From positions 1 to 64,000 of the forward strand of contig RHKY01000036.1 of NCBI GenBank assembly GCA_008363385.1: a stretch of 64,000 nucleotides of DNA, read 5' to 3'. The notes below the pieces were generated by a model. The model ran no database searches. It saw nothing but the letters and a program-made list of their open reading frames with translations, and was not told where the DNA came from. The translations under genes and the position numbers were made by a program. Positions 15,878-23,804 of this stretch are shown here, piece after piece. How positions within the stretch are numbered: the first letter of the stretch is position 1; each line of letters starts with the position of its first letter. The stretch comes from Acidobacteriota bacterium. GTDB taxonomy: Bacteria > Acidobacteriota > Thermoanaerobaculia > UBA5066.

Positions 15878-18262
15878 TCAGGGCCGGCCCACCTGGCGGG
15901 CGAGCGGCCGGAGCTGGAGGTGGTAGAGCATGGAGAGGTAGCGCGCCGTCTCCTGCCGCTCCAGGTTGCTGACGAACTTCCAGAACCCGTAGATCCGCGA
16001 GAGCGTCATCAGCCTCTCGGCGTACCCCTTCCAGGTGTATCGCGCCTCCACCCGGGCGAGCGCCCCGCGGGAGATCCGGTCCCACTCCCCGGGCTCCGCC
16101 GCGCAGCGGACGAGGAACCGCCCGATCGCGGCGGCGGCGCTCCGGCCGTCGTTCGGGTCGATCAGGTAGCCCGAACGGTCCGGCTCGATGATCTCCGACG
16201 GCCCGCCGTGGCAGGTGGCGAAGGTCGGGAGCCCCGAGCTCATCGCCTCGACGACCGTCAGGCCGAAGGCCTCGAAGAGCGCCGGCTGGACGAAGGCGCC
16301 GCGCCGGTCGGCCACGAACCGGTAGAGCTCGCCCGTGACGTGGCGCTCCAGGCGCCGGCCCACCCAGCGCACGCAGCCGTCCAGGCCGTGGGCGTCGAAG
16401 AGCTCGTGCATCCGCGCGGCCTGCTCGGCCTCCTCGTGGTCCGAGCTCCGGGACGGGTCCACGTGCCCGCCGACGACGAGGAGGTTCGCCCTCGCCCGGA
16501 GCGCGTCGTCCGAGGCGAACCACTCCACGAGGCCCGTGAGGTTCTTGATCCGGTCCAGCCGGGCGAGGGACAGCAGGATCGGGCGAACCGGCTCGGCGAG
16601 CCGCCCGCGGGCGTCGGCCCCCGGCGGGCCGAAGGCGAGCGCCTGAAGCTGGGGCTCGAGAGCGAGCAGGCGCCGCCCGGTCTCCGAGTAGGGGAAGTAG
16701 ATCTCGGGGTCGGCGCCGGGGGAGACGACGTTGAACTTCGGGTCGTAGGGGTCCACGCCGTCGACGACGCGGTAGAGGCCCGGCATCGAGAAGAACTGGT
16801 AGCTCTCGTACTGGCCCACGGTCGTGGCGGTCCCGGCGACCTCCTGGTACGTGCTCGCGATGACGAAGTCGGCGCTGTTCATCGCGATCAGGTCGGCCGT
16901 GTACTGGCAGGAGAAGTGGTACGTCTCCTCCATCTCGCGCCAGTGGAGGGCGGAGAGGAGGTACTTCGTCTTCTCCAGCGCGTGGGCGATGCTGCACATC
17001 GTCACCCCGAGGCGCTGGGCGACGAGGGCGGCGACGAGGTTCCCGTCCGAGTAGTTCCCGACGACCAGGTCCGGCCGCCCGCCCAGCTCGGCGGGCGCCT
17101 CGCGCTCCACCTCCCGCGCGAACTCCTCGAGGTAGGGCCAGACCGCGAAGCGGGAGATCCACGGGCGCACGACCTCGCCGTTCGCCTCGCGGAACGGGAT
17201 CCGCAGGATCCGGGTGCTCCGGCAGCCGTGGACGCTCTCGAGGCGCTCGCCGCACGTCGTCTCTCCGGCCTCGGGGATGAGGCGGGTGACGACGAGGATC
17301 CGGGGCTCGACGTCGACGCCCTGGGCTCGCAGCCGCTCCCGCATCTCGCGCTCGAGCGCCCGCACCTGGTCCAGGACGTAGACGACCTGGCCGCCCGTGT
17401 CCGGCAGCCCGAGGACGTCGTCCTGGCCGAAGTACCCGTGGGGCGAGAGGACGAGCAGGCGCGAGATCATCGGGATCCGGGCCAGGAAGCGCTCGAGCGC
17501 CCCCGGCGAGGGCGCCTCCAGGATGTCGACGAGGAGGCTCATCGTCTCGGCGGCCCTGCCTGCCGTGCTCCCCCAGCCGGCGGTGAAGCCCAGGCCGAGG
17601 AGGGGCTCCGCGACGACCTCCCACGCCGCGTCGGGGGCGCGCGCCTCCAGGACGGCGAGGGCCCGCCGGAGCGCCGCCTGCAGCGCCGGGACGTCCTCGA
17701 ACCGCCGCTCCAGGAGGAGCGTCCGGCCGTCGAGGGCGTGCAGGCCGAGGAACTCGTGGAGGCGCTCGAGCCCCTCCTTGCCGTCGGCGAAGAGGCCGCT
17801 CGAGAGCTGGCGGTTGAGGAAGACGACCCCCTGCCCGATCGAGCGGGGCTCCGTCAGCTTCGGGAACCCGCGCGAGAAGGGACCGAAGTCGATCTCGAGC
17901 ATCTCGTCCGCGGGGGAGGGGTCGACGAGGCGCTCCTTGAACCGGAGGAAGTCCCCGAGGGACACCTCCTCCGGGACCGGGCGATCCCGGTGGAGCCGGT
18001 AGAAGGTCCAGCGCCCGACTCGCTCCCGGACCGCGAGGTACACCCACGGGTAGCGGAGGATCGCCTCCTGCGCCCGCGACATCGCTTCGGCGAGAGGTCC
18101 CGTGGAGAGGTCGAGCCGGTCGTAGCCGCGGTCGACGTCCTCGAGCATCCTCACGAGGTCCGACCGGAGGAGCACCGGCCGCCCGTCCGAGAAGGCGGCG
18201 TCGAGGAGGAGGTGGAGGGCCTCGCGGTGGCCCTCGGCGAAGTCGGCGAGACCCTCGGTCAC
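15878..18262 (-). CDS. Sucrose synthase
   Basis: The 794-residue protein matches sucrose synthase in length and layout: about 260 N-terminal regulatory residues, then a GT-B glycosyltransferase. SPHGYFGQDDVLGLPDTGGQ opens the catalytic part near residue 270, and FEAFGLTVVEAMSSG gives the E-x7-E motif. HALEKTKYLLSALHW and SCQYTADLIAMNSADF are also typical of the family. The enzyme interconverts sucrose plus NDP with NDP-glucose plus fructose. The start is GTG at 18262, overlapping the stop of the sucrose-phosphate synthase gene (GTGA). With fructokinase upstream it allows sucrose to be broken down as well as made. Sucrose synthase is rare in bacteria outside cyanobacteria, some proteobacteria and a few other phyla. 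Confidence 0.93.
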   Translation of the reverse strand: MTEGLADFAEGHREALHLLLDAAFSDGRPVLLRSDLVRMLEDVDRGYDRLDLSTGPLAEAMSRAQEAILRYPWVYLAVRERVGRWTFYRLHRDRPVPEEVSLGDFLRFKERLVDPSPADEMLEIDFGPFSRGFPKLTEPRSIGQGVVFLNRQLSSGLFADGKEGLERLHEFLGLHALDGRTLLLERRFEDVPALQAALRRALAVLEARAPDAAWEVVAEPLLGLGFTAGWGSTAGRAAETMSLLVDILEAPSPGALERFLARIPMISRLLVLSPHGYFGQDDVLGLPDTGGQVVYVLDQVRALEREMRERLRAQGVDVEPRILVVTRLIPEAGETTCGERLESVHGCRSTRILRIPFREANGEVVRPWISRFAVWPYLEEFAREVEREAPAELGGRPDLVVGNYSDGNLVAALVAQRLGVTMCSIAHALEKTKYLLSALHWREMEETYHFSCQYTADLIAMNSADFVIASTYQEVAGTATTVGQYESYQFFSMPGLYRVVDGVDPYDPKFNVVSPGADPEIYFPYSETGRRLLALEPQLQALAFGPPGADARGRLAEPVRPILLSLARLDRIKNLTGLVEWFASDDALRARANLLVVGGHVDPSRSSDHEEAEQAARMHELFDAHGLDGCVRWVGRRLERHVTGELYRFVADRRGAFVQPALFEAFGLTVVEAMSSGLPTFATCHGGPSEIIEPDRSGYLIDPNDGRSAAAAIGRFLVRCAAEPGEWDRISRGALARVEARYTWKGYAERLMTLSRIYGFWKFVSNLERQETARYLSMLYHLQLRPLARQVGRP

Positions 18263-20409
18263 GCCGTCACCTGCTGGGGGACGCCGCTGCCGGCGAAGCC
18301 GTAGTGCGAGATCCCCTCGAGGATCCCGCCCGCGTACGCCCGGCGGGCGAAGTAGACCCGCTCGGCCCCCCGCAGGCACTCGAGCTCGGGCTTGTGGTTG
18401 GCGACGACGACGGCGAGGGTCTCCCCCCGGAGCATCTCGGTGTCGTTGCCGGAGTCCCCGGCCACGAGGAAGCGCTCGAGCGGGACGCCGAGCCGGTGCG
18501 AGAGGAACCGGATGGCCAGCCCCTTCCCGGCGCGGAGGGGGAGGACGTCCAGGAAGCGCCCCTGGGACGAGACGAGCCGCGCGTGGAGCCCCGCCCGACG
18601 GATCCGTCGCGAGATCTCCTCGTCGGCCGGGACGCGCCGCGGGTCGACGTCGTAGCTGAGCTTGAACGGCCCCTGGTTCTCGGCCCGCTGCGGGACGAGA
18701 CCGGGCACGGTCGAGAGGAGCGCCGCCAGCGCGTCCCGGCGCCACCGGTGGCGGATGTGGCGGCTGAACCCGGCGTCCGGGCGCTGGTCGGGCGCGTACC
18801 GGATCTCGCTCCCGACGGAGGTGACGAAGACCTCCGGCGTCGGGACGTCCCAGGCGCGGAGCACCTCGAGCGCCCGGTCCGGGGTCCGGCCCGTCGCGAC
18901 GCCGAAGGCGACGGTCCCCTCGTGCTCCCGGAGCCACGCCACGAGCTCCGTGAGGGCTTCGGCGTCGCCGACGAGCGTGTCGTCGATGTCGGTGACGAGG
19001 ACCCACCGGGCCGTGCGCAGCCGCGGAGCCGACAGCGCGGCGGCGCCGCGCCGGATCCGCTTCCGCTCGCGGGAGAGGAGCCGGCCGCACGCCGCCACGT
19101 GGCGCTCGACGTGTCCGTCCCACGTGTACCGGCGGGCCGCGCGCAGCCCCGCCCTGGCCCAGGAGCGCCAGCGCGAGGGTTCCGAGAGGGCCTCGCGCAC
19201 GGCGCGGGCGATCGCCGCCGTGTCGAGGGGGTCGACGAGGAGCCCGTTCCGGCAGGTGGCCACGACGTCCCGCGGCCCGCCGTCGGCCGTCGCGACGACG
19301 GGCAGGCCGCTGGCCGCAGCCTCCAGGAGGGTCAGCCCGAAGGGCTCGGTGAGCGCCACGTTGACGAAGACCCCGTGGCGGCGCGCCGCGAAGCGGTAGA
19401 GGGCCGGGACGTCCTCGGGCGCGTGCCTCTTCGGGAGGGCGATACTCCCCCAGAGGTCGTGGCGGTCGACGAGGTGGAGGAGCTCGGTGAGGACCTCCCG
19501 CTCGGCCTCCTCGGCGCGCCGGACGTCGTCGCGGGTGCCGGCCACGACGACGAGGTTCGCCCGCCTCCGCAGCTCGGCGTCGGAGGCGAAGGCCTCGACG
19601 AGCCGCGCGAGGTTCTTCTTGGGCGCCGGGCGGGCGATGGCCAGGACCGGGGGCTTGCTGGGGTCCGCGAGGAAACGCCCGACCAGGTCGAGCCCCTCGT
19701 CGGCGGGGTGCGAGGGACCCGGAGGGGCGAACCGGGAGGTGTCGACTCCGGGGGGGTTCACCGTCAGGCGCCGGCCGCGGAACGCCTCGTAGGAGGCCCA
19801 CTGGGCCTCGACCTCCTGCGCCGTGCTCGCAACGACGAGGGCGGCCCCCTCCAGCACCTCCTCCTCGGCCGCGATCCGCTCGCGGAAGTGGAACTGCCTC
19901 TCGACGGCCGACTCCTTCCGGCCGTCCGAGAGGAGCCGGCGCCGCTTCTCGCGCCCGAGCGAGTGCCCGGTGTGGACGAGAGGGATCCCGAGGGACTGGC
20001 AGAGCCTGACCGCGACCCAGCCGGCGTCGGCGTAGTGGGAGTGGACGAGGTGCGGGAACCGGGGACGGGCCCGGAAGAACGCCAGGCAACGGTCGACGAG
20101 CCCGTCCAGGTGCGGCCAGAGCAGCTCCTTGCGCAGGTACCGCCGGGGTCCGAACGGGAGCCGGACGATCGTCGCCCCGGGCCCGATCGGCTCCTCGGGG
20201 ACGGCGTAGTCCGGGGAGACGCGGGGGTCCTCCACCAGCCGCGTGATCAGGTCGACTCGAGCAACCCGCGGGTGGCGGCCGAGGGCCCGGGCCAGCTCCA
20301 GGACGTACAGCGTCTGGCCGCCGGTGTCCGCGTCGCGCCCCAGCTCGAGGTCCCTGCCGCGGAGGAGCCCGTGGATGCTCAGCAACGCCAGGGAGAGGCC
20401 GGCGCTCAC
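18259..20409 (-). CDS. Sucrose-phosphate synthase with fused HAD phosphatase domain
   Basis: Residues 1-440 are a GT4 glycosyltransferase: GRDADTGGQTLYVLELAR near the N-terminus, VHTGHSLGREK, and TEPFGLTLLEAAASG with the E-x7-E motif. Residues 465-716 are a HAD-IIB domain with VTDIDDTLVGD (motif I, D-x-D-x-T) and GDSGNDTEML (motif IV), as in sucrose-phosphate phosphatase. Both HAD Asp residues are kept, so the protein may perform both steps from UDP- or ADP-glucose and fructose-6-phosphate to sucrose. The start is GTG at 20409 in a GTGA overlap with fructokinase; its own stop overlaps sucrose synthase in the same way. Bidomain forms are known in cyanobacteria and methylotrophs. Confidence 0.92.
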   Translation of the reverse strand: MSAGLSLALLSIHGLLRGRDLELGRDADTGGQTLYVLELARALGRHPRVARVDLITRLVEDPRVSPDYAVPEEPIGPGATIVRLPFGPRRYLRKELLWPHLDGLVDRCLAFFRARPRFPHLVHSHYADAGWVAVRLCQSLGIPLVHTGHSLGREKRRRLLSDGRKESAVERQFHFRERIAAEEEVLEGAALVVASTAQEVEAQWASYEAFRGRRLTVNPPGVDTSRFAPPGPSHPADEGLDLVGRFLADPSKPPVLAIARPAPKKNLARLVEAFASDAELRRRANLVVVAGTRDDVRRAEEAEREVLTELLHLVDRHDLWGSIALPKRHAPEDVPALYRFAARRHGVFVNVALTEPFGLTLLEAAASGLPVVATADGGPRDVVATCRNGLLVDPLDTAAIARAVREALSEPSRWRSWARAGLRAARRYTWDGHVERHVAACGRLLSRERKRIRRGAAALSAPRLRTARWVLVTDIDDTLVGDAEALTELVAWLREHEGTVAFGVATGRTPDRALEVLRAWDVPTPEVFVTSVGSEIRYAPDQRPDAGFSRHIRHRWRRDALAALLSTVPGLVPQRAENQGPFKLSYDVDPRRVPADEEISRRIRRAGLHARLVSSQGRFLDVLPLRAGKGLAIRFLSHRLGVPLERFLVAGDSGNDTEMLRGETLAVVVANHKPELECLRGAERVYFARRAYAGGILEGISHYGFAGSGVPQQVTA

Positions 20410-21416
20410 GGCGGCGCGAGCCTCCAGCTCCGGCGGAAGGGCTCGTGGAAGGCGGGGTCGTCCGGGACGGCGCCCGGGATCGTGCAGACGGCGCGGGCGA
20501 AGGCAGCGGCCCGGCGGACGAGCGTGGGGATCGGCCAGCCCGCGAGCCAGCCCGCGAGAGCCGCCGCCGAGAAGGCGTCCCCCGCCCCCACCGTGTCCAC
20601 GAGGCGGCCAGGGAGGGGCCTCCGCGGGACGTCGGCCACCGCGAGCCACCCGCCGGCCAGGGAACAAGCGATCGCGCCCTCCGCGCCGCGCGTCACCAGG
20701 AGGAGGCTCGCGTGGATCCGCGCGAAGAGCCGCTGGGCCATCGGCAGGGCGTGAGGCGTCCCTCGCGAGCGGAGGAGGCGGACCGCGGCCACGACCTCGG
20801 CGGAGCTCGCCTTCAGGACGTCCGCTGCCCGGAGCGAGGCCCGGACGACCGGCGGGTCCACGTCCGGGGGCCGGAGGTTCAGGTCGACGAACCGCGGGCA
20901 CGTCGTGCCCGCGAGGAGGGCCGCGAGCGCGCGCCGGGAGGCGGCGGCCCGCTGGGCCAGGGTCCCGAAGTAGAGCGCGGCGGGCCGGTGGGCGCCCACG
21001 GCGCGGAGGGCTTCCCCCGTGCGGATCGCGTCGAAGGCGCGCCCGCGCGGGATCTCGAACGAGGGGCCGTCGGGACCGTCCCGGACGACGGCCTCGCCGG
21101 TGGACCGACGGCGGTCGACCTGGACGCCCTCCGTGCGCAGGCCGCGGCGGCGCATCTCTCGCACCAGGCTCCTTCCCGGGCCGTCGCTGCCGACCCGCGT
21201 CACGAGGAGAGGGTCGAGACCGAAGGCCCGCAGGTGCGTCGCGACGTTCAGCGGCGCCCCGCCGGGGCGGCGGCCGCCGGGGGAGAGGTCCCACAGCGCC
21301 TCGCCGAAGAGAGCGACCCGCGCTCCGGCGGTCCGGGAGCGACCCTCTCCGCCGTCCGGCCCCGGACCGACCTCTTTCGGTCTCCCCTCGTCCAGCGTCG
21401 TTCGGCTCCGTCTCAT
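20406..21416 (-). CDS. PfkB-family sugar kinase, probable fructokinase
   Basis: The 336-residue protein has the ribokinase-fold signatures GGAPLNVATHL (substrate side, about residues 51-61) and DTVGAGDAFSAAAL near residue 274, with the catalytic Asp in GAGD. Context points to fructose as substrate, since it is the first gene of a sucrose operon; fructokinase occurs in sps operons of methanotrophs and cyanobacteria. About 30 low-complexity residues precede the kinase fold (ARVALFGEALWDL), but no later ATG or GTG fits. The -10 box ends only eight bases before the ATG, so the transcript may be leaderless. Confidence 0.85.
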   Translation of the reverse strand: MRRSRTTLDEGRPKEVGPGPDGGEGRSRTAGARVALFGEALWDLSPGGRRPGGAPLNVATHLRAFGLDPLLVTRVGSDGPGRSLVREMRRRGLRTEGVQVDRRRSTGEAVVRDGPDGPSFEIPRGRAFDAIRTGEALRAVGAHRPAALYFGTLAQRAAASRRALAALLAGTTCPRFVDLNLRPPDVDPPVVRASLRAADVLKASSAEVVAAVRLLRSRGTPHALPMAQRLFARIHASLLLVTRGAEGAIACSLAGGWLAVADVPRRPLPGRLVDTVGAGDAFSAAALAGWLAGWPIPTLVRRAAAFARAVCTIPGAVPDDPAFHEPFRRSWRLAPP

Positions 21417-21424
21417 CCAGGGCG

Positions 21425-21453
21425 AGGATACACGCTTGAAGATTTGATCTCAA
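21425..21453 (-). promoter_or_regulatory. Sigma-70-like promoter of the sucrose operon
   Basis: Read on the minus strand, TTGAGA (21453-21448) and TATCCT (21430-21425) are separated by 17 bases. The start codon of fructokinase follows eight bases after the -10 box. This AT-rich patch stands out in very GC-rich DNA. No Shine-Dalgarno fits between the box and the ATG. Confidence 0.6.
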
Positions 21454-21455
21454 AT
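21442..21455. promoter_or_regulatory. Perfect palindrome over the -35 box, candidate operator
   Basis: ATTTGA-TC-TCAAAT is a perfect 6+2+6 inverted repeat covering the -35 element of the sucrose operon promoter. Its position suits a repressor. The MarR-family protein at 23123-23671 is the nearest regulator, and MarR proteins bind AT-rich palindromes of this sort, but the link is inference. Confidence 0.45.
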
Positions 21456-21681
21456 GGTGCGCGCGAGGACCCGCCGAAGGGGACCGCCGGCTCCGGGGAC
21501 CCGGCCAGGGCCTTCGATCGAGTCGCCCAGAGAGGCAGGCCGGGCCCCCGCCCTTCCCGAGCCGCCGCCGACGTGCTGCAATGCAGGGATGCTGGAGACC
21601 GTTACACCGGCCGGGCCGGGCGCCGCTCGCCACCGGGGACAGCGGCCCGGCGCGCACGCCGGGCGGCGGGGCTAGGCGCCC

Positions 21682-22956
21682 GTGGGCGTCCCGGACTTCC
21701 TCGCGCTCCTCGGGGCTCTCCTCGTCCTCTCCTACGCCGCGGAGGCCCTGTTCCACCGGACGCGGATCCCGCCGGTCGTCCTGCTGATCGGGGCAGGCGT
21801 GGCCCTCGGCCCCCTCGGCGGGGCCCTGCCGGGAGACAGCTTCCGGGTCGCGGCCCCTTACTTCGGCGGCTTCGCTCTCGTCGTCATCCTCTTCGAGGCG
21901 GGCCTCGACCTCGACCTGGACCAGACCAGCCGCGGCGTCGGGGCCGGAGCGGCCCTCGCGGGGATCTCGTTCTTCCTGACGGCGGGCACGATCGCCCTCT
22001 TCGGCCACGGCCTCCTCGGCCTGCCGACGGCCTCGGCGCTGGCGCTCGGGGCGCTCCTCGGCGCCCCGTCCAGCGCCGTGGTCCTGCCGCTCGTGGCCCG
22101 GCTCGGGCTGAGAGAGGAGCTGAAGACCCGGGCCGTCATCGACGCCACGCTCGCCGACGTCCTCGGGATCCTCGGGTTCACGCTCGCCGTGGATTCCTTC
22201 CGCGGCGGCTCGGTGGCCGGGGCCCTCATCCGGGGGGTCGGCACGGGATTCGTCATCGGGGTGGCGGTCGCGGTCTTCCTCGGGCTCCTCTGGAGCCGGG
22301 CCCTCCGCTGGCTCTCGGGCGGGCGCTTCGGCGAAGCGCTGACCCTCGGCATCGTGCTCCTCCTCCACTCCGGCCTGCACGCGCTGGGAGGGGGCGCGGC
22401 GGTCGCGGTCGTCGCCTTCGGTCTGACCCTCTCGAACGAGCCGGTCCTCCTGGCCCGCCTCGTCGAGCGGCCCGCGCTGCCGGACGTGGACGCCGGTTTC
22501 GCCGTCCTCAAGGGAAAGCTGCACGACTTCATCTCCCAGACGACGTTCCTCGTCCGGACGTTCTTCTTCGTCCTCCTGGGCCTCGTGGTCGACTGGCGAG
22601 GGCTGGAGTGGAGGGCCGTCGGCGTCTCGGCTCTCTTCCTCGCCGTCGTCCTCCTGGCCCGGAGGGCCACCGTCGTGATCGTCCGGCGGGCGGGGCTCCT
22701 CGACGCGACCGACGACGAGGGGAGCATCTTCTCGGCTCTCCACGCCCGGGGCCTCGTCACGGCCGTCCTCGCGCTCGAGGCGGCCGCGAGCGGCCTTCCG
22801 GGCGCCGGGGCGTTCCCCCTCTACGCGTTCGCGCTGCTGCTGGCGACGAACCTCCTCGTCATCCCCGGCCTCTGGGGACCCCTGGGCCGGCCGCGCGCGG
22901 AGGAGACCCCGCCACCTCCTCCGGGCGCCGCCGCGGGACCCGCCGGCGGACCGTGA
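21682..22956 (+). CDS. Cation:proton antiporter (CPA/NhaP-like membrane protein)
   Basis: The 424-residue protein has 11-13 hydrophobic segments and begins with PDFLALLGALLVLSYAAEALF and IPPVVLLIGAGVALGP, as in the CPA1 Na+(K+)/H+ exchangers. The paired VILFEAGLDLDLD and VIDATLADVLGILGF helices correspond to the core ion-binding region with its acidic residues. There is no long cytoplasmic TrkA-like tail; the C-terminus is a short Pro/Ala/Gly run. The GTG start at 21682 lacks a clear Shine-Dalgarno. It is divergent from the sucrose operon, so osmotic or pH homeostasis is a plausible common theme. The transported ion cannot be read from sequence. Confidence 0.8.
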   Translation: MGVPDFLALLGALLVLSYAAEALFHRTRIPPVVLLIGAGVALGPLGGALPGDSFRVAAPYFGGFALVVILFEAGLDLDLDQTSRGVGAGAALAGISFFLTAGTIALFGHGLLGLPTASALALGALLGAPSSAVVLPLVARLGLREELKTRAVIDATLADVLGILGFTLAVDSFRGGSVAGALIRGVGTGFVIGVAVAVFLGLLWSRALRWLSGGRFGEALTLGIVLLLHSGLHALGGGAAVAVVAFGLTLSNEPVLLARLVERPALPDVDAGFAVLKGKLHDFISQTTFLVRTFFFVLLGLVVDWRGLEWRAVGVSALFLAVVLLARRATVVIVRRAGLLDATDDEGSIFSALHARGLVTAVLALEAAASGLPGAGAFPLYAFALLLATNLLVIPGLWGPLGRPRAEETPPPPPGAAAGPAGGP

Positions 22957-23122
22957 GGACGCGGGACGGGGCGACCCAGGCGAGGCCCCTCCCGCCGCTC
23001 GCGTCGGGAGACGGGAAGCGTGTCACGGTCCCCCGGCGGGTCCAGGCCCCTTCGGCCTCCCACGACCTTCCCTTTCGGGCAGGTGGCCGCCCCGGAGCGG
23101 GGACGCGTGTTGAAATGAAACC

Positions 23123-23671
23123 ATGAGGGAAACCGCGCCTGCATCAGCCGCCCACGAGCCCGGCGACGACGACGCCCGGCTCGGAGACGTCCTCCAGTTC
23201 ATGCGCCTCCTCTGGTCGATCGACCACCGGCTCCAGTCGGTGTCGAAGAGGATGGCCGCGAGCCTCGGCATCACCGGGCCGCAGCGCCTCGTCGTCCGAT
23301 TCGTCGGCCTCTTCCCCGGCGTCACCTCCGGCCGCCTCTCCGAGCTCCTCCACCTCCACCCGAGCACGCTCACGGGGGTCGTCCAGCGGCTCCGGCAGGC
23401 GGGCCTCCTCGACCGCGTCGCCGACCCGGCGGACGGCCGGCGGGCGCTCCTGAAGCTGACGGCGGCGGGCCGGCGGCTGACGAAGCGCTCCGGGCCGAGC
23501 GTGGAGACCGCCGCCAGGAACGCGCTCTCGCGCTTCTCCGCTTCCGAGGTCGCCTCCGCGCGCGCCGTGCTCGAGTCCGTCGCCGAGGAGCTCGGAGCCC
23601 TGAACGGCACGACCGGCTCGCCGAAGCGGAGGAGGGCGATCGGCGCCCCGCGCTCGCGCCGCCGCCGGTAG
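23123..23671 (+). CDS. MarR-family transcriptional regulator
   Basis: The 182-residue protein has the MarR winged helix: GITGPQRLVVRFV, then TSGRLSELLHLHPSTLTGVVQRLRQAGLL as the helix-turn-helix, and a DPADGRRALLKLTAAGRRL wing with the conserved DxRxxxxxLT pattern. The C-terminal helix provides the dimer interface; the last 25 residues are basic. It is preceded by a 166-base gap without another gene. The ATG has no good Shine-Dalgarno. Likely targets are its own promoter and nearby genes, including the palindrome at 21442-21455; this is inference. Confidence 0.85.
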   Translation: MRETAPASAAHEPGDDDARLGDVLQFMRLLWSIDHRLQSVSKRMAASLGITGPQRLVVRFVGLFPGVTSGRLSELLHLHPSTLTGVVQRLRQAGLLDRVADPADGRRALLKLTAAGRRLTKRSGPSVETAARNALSRFSASEVASARAVLESVAEELGALNGTTGSPKRRRAIGAPRSRRRR

Positions 23672-23804
23672 CCGCGCTCTTCCCCGCCCCCGGAGCCCGG
23701 AAGGCCCCCGCCGCGGGGAGCCGGTTGCGACGGAGTTCGTTGCTGTTGCAGTATCGGGCCCGTCGGTGCGGAACGGGCGGTGACGAGGCCCGGGGGAGGA
23801 GCGA

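Noticed and set aside
14463-18047. Minus-strand ORF of 1,194 codons fusing sequence upstream of CLC
   Set aside because: The upstream part lies in another frame of sucrose synthase; CLC starts at 15809 with its own GGAGG.
18259-22743. Very long minus-strand ORF of about 1,490 codons
   Set aside because: Only the part from 20409 on is sucrose-phosphate synthase; the rest is antisense to the antiporter or overlaps fructokinase in another frame and has shadow-ORF composition.
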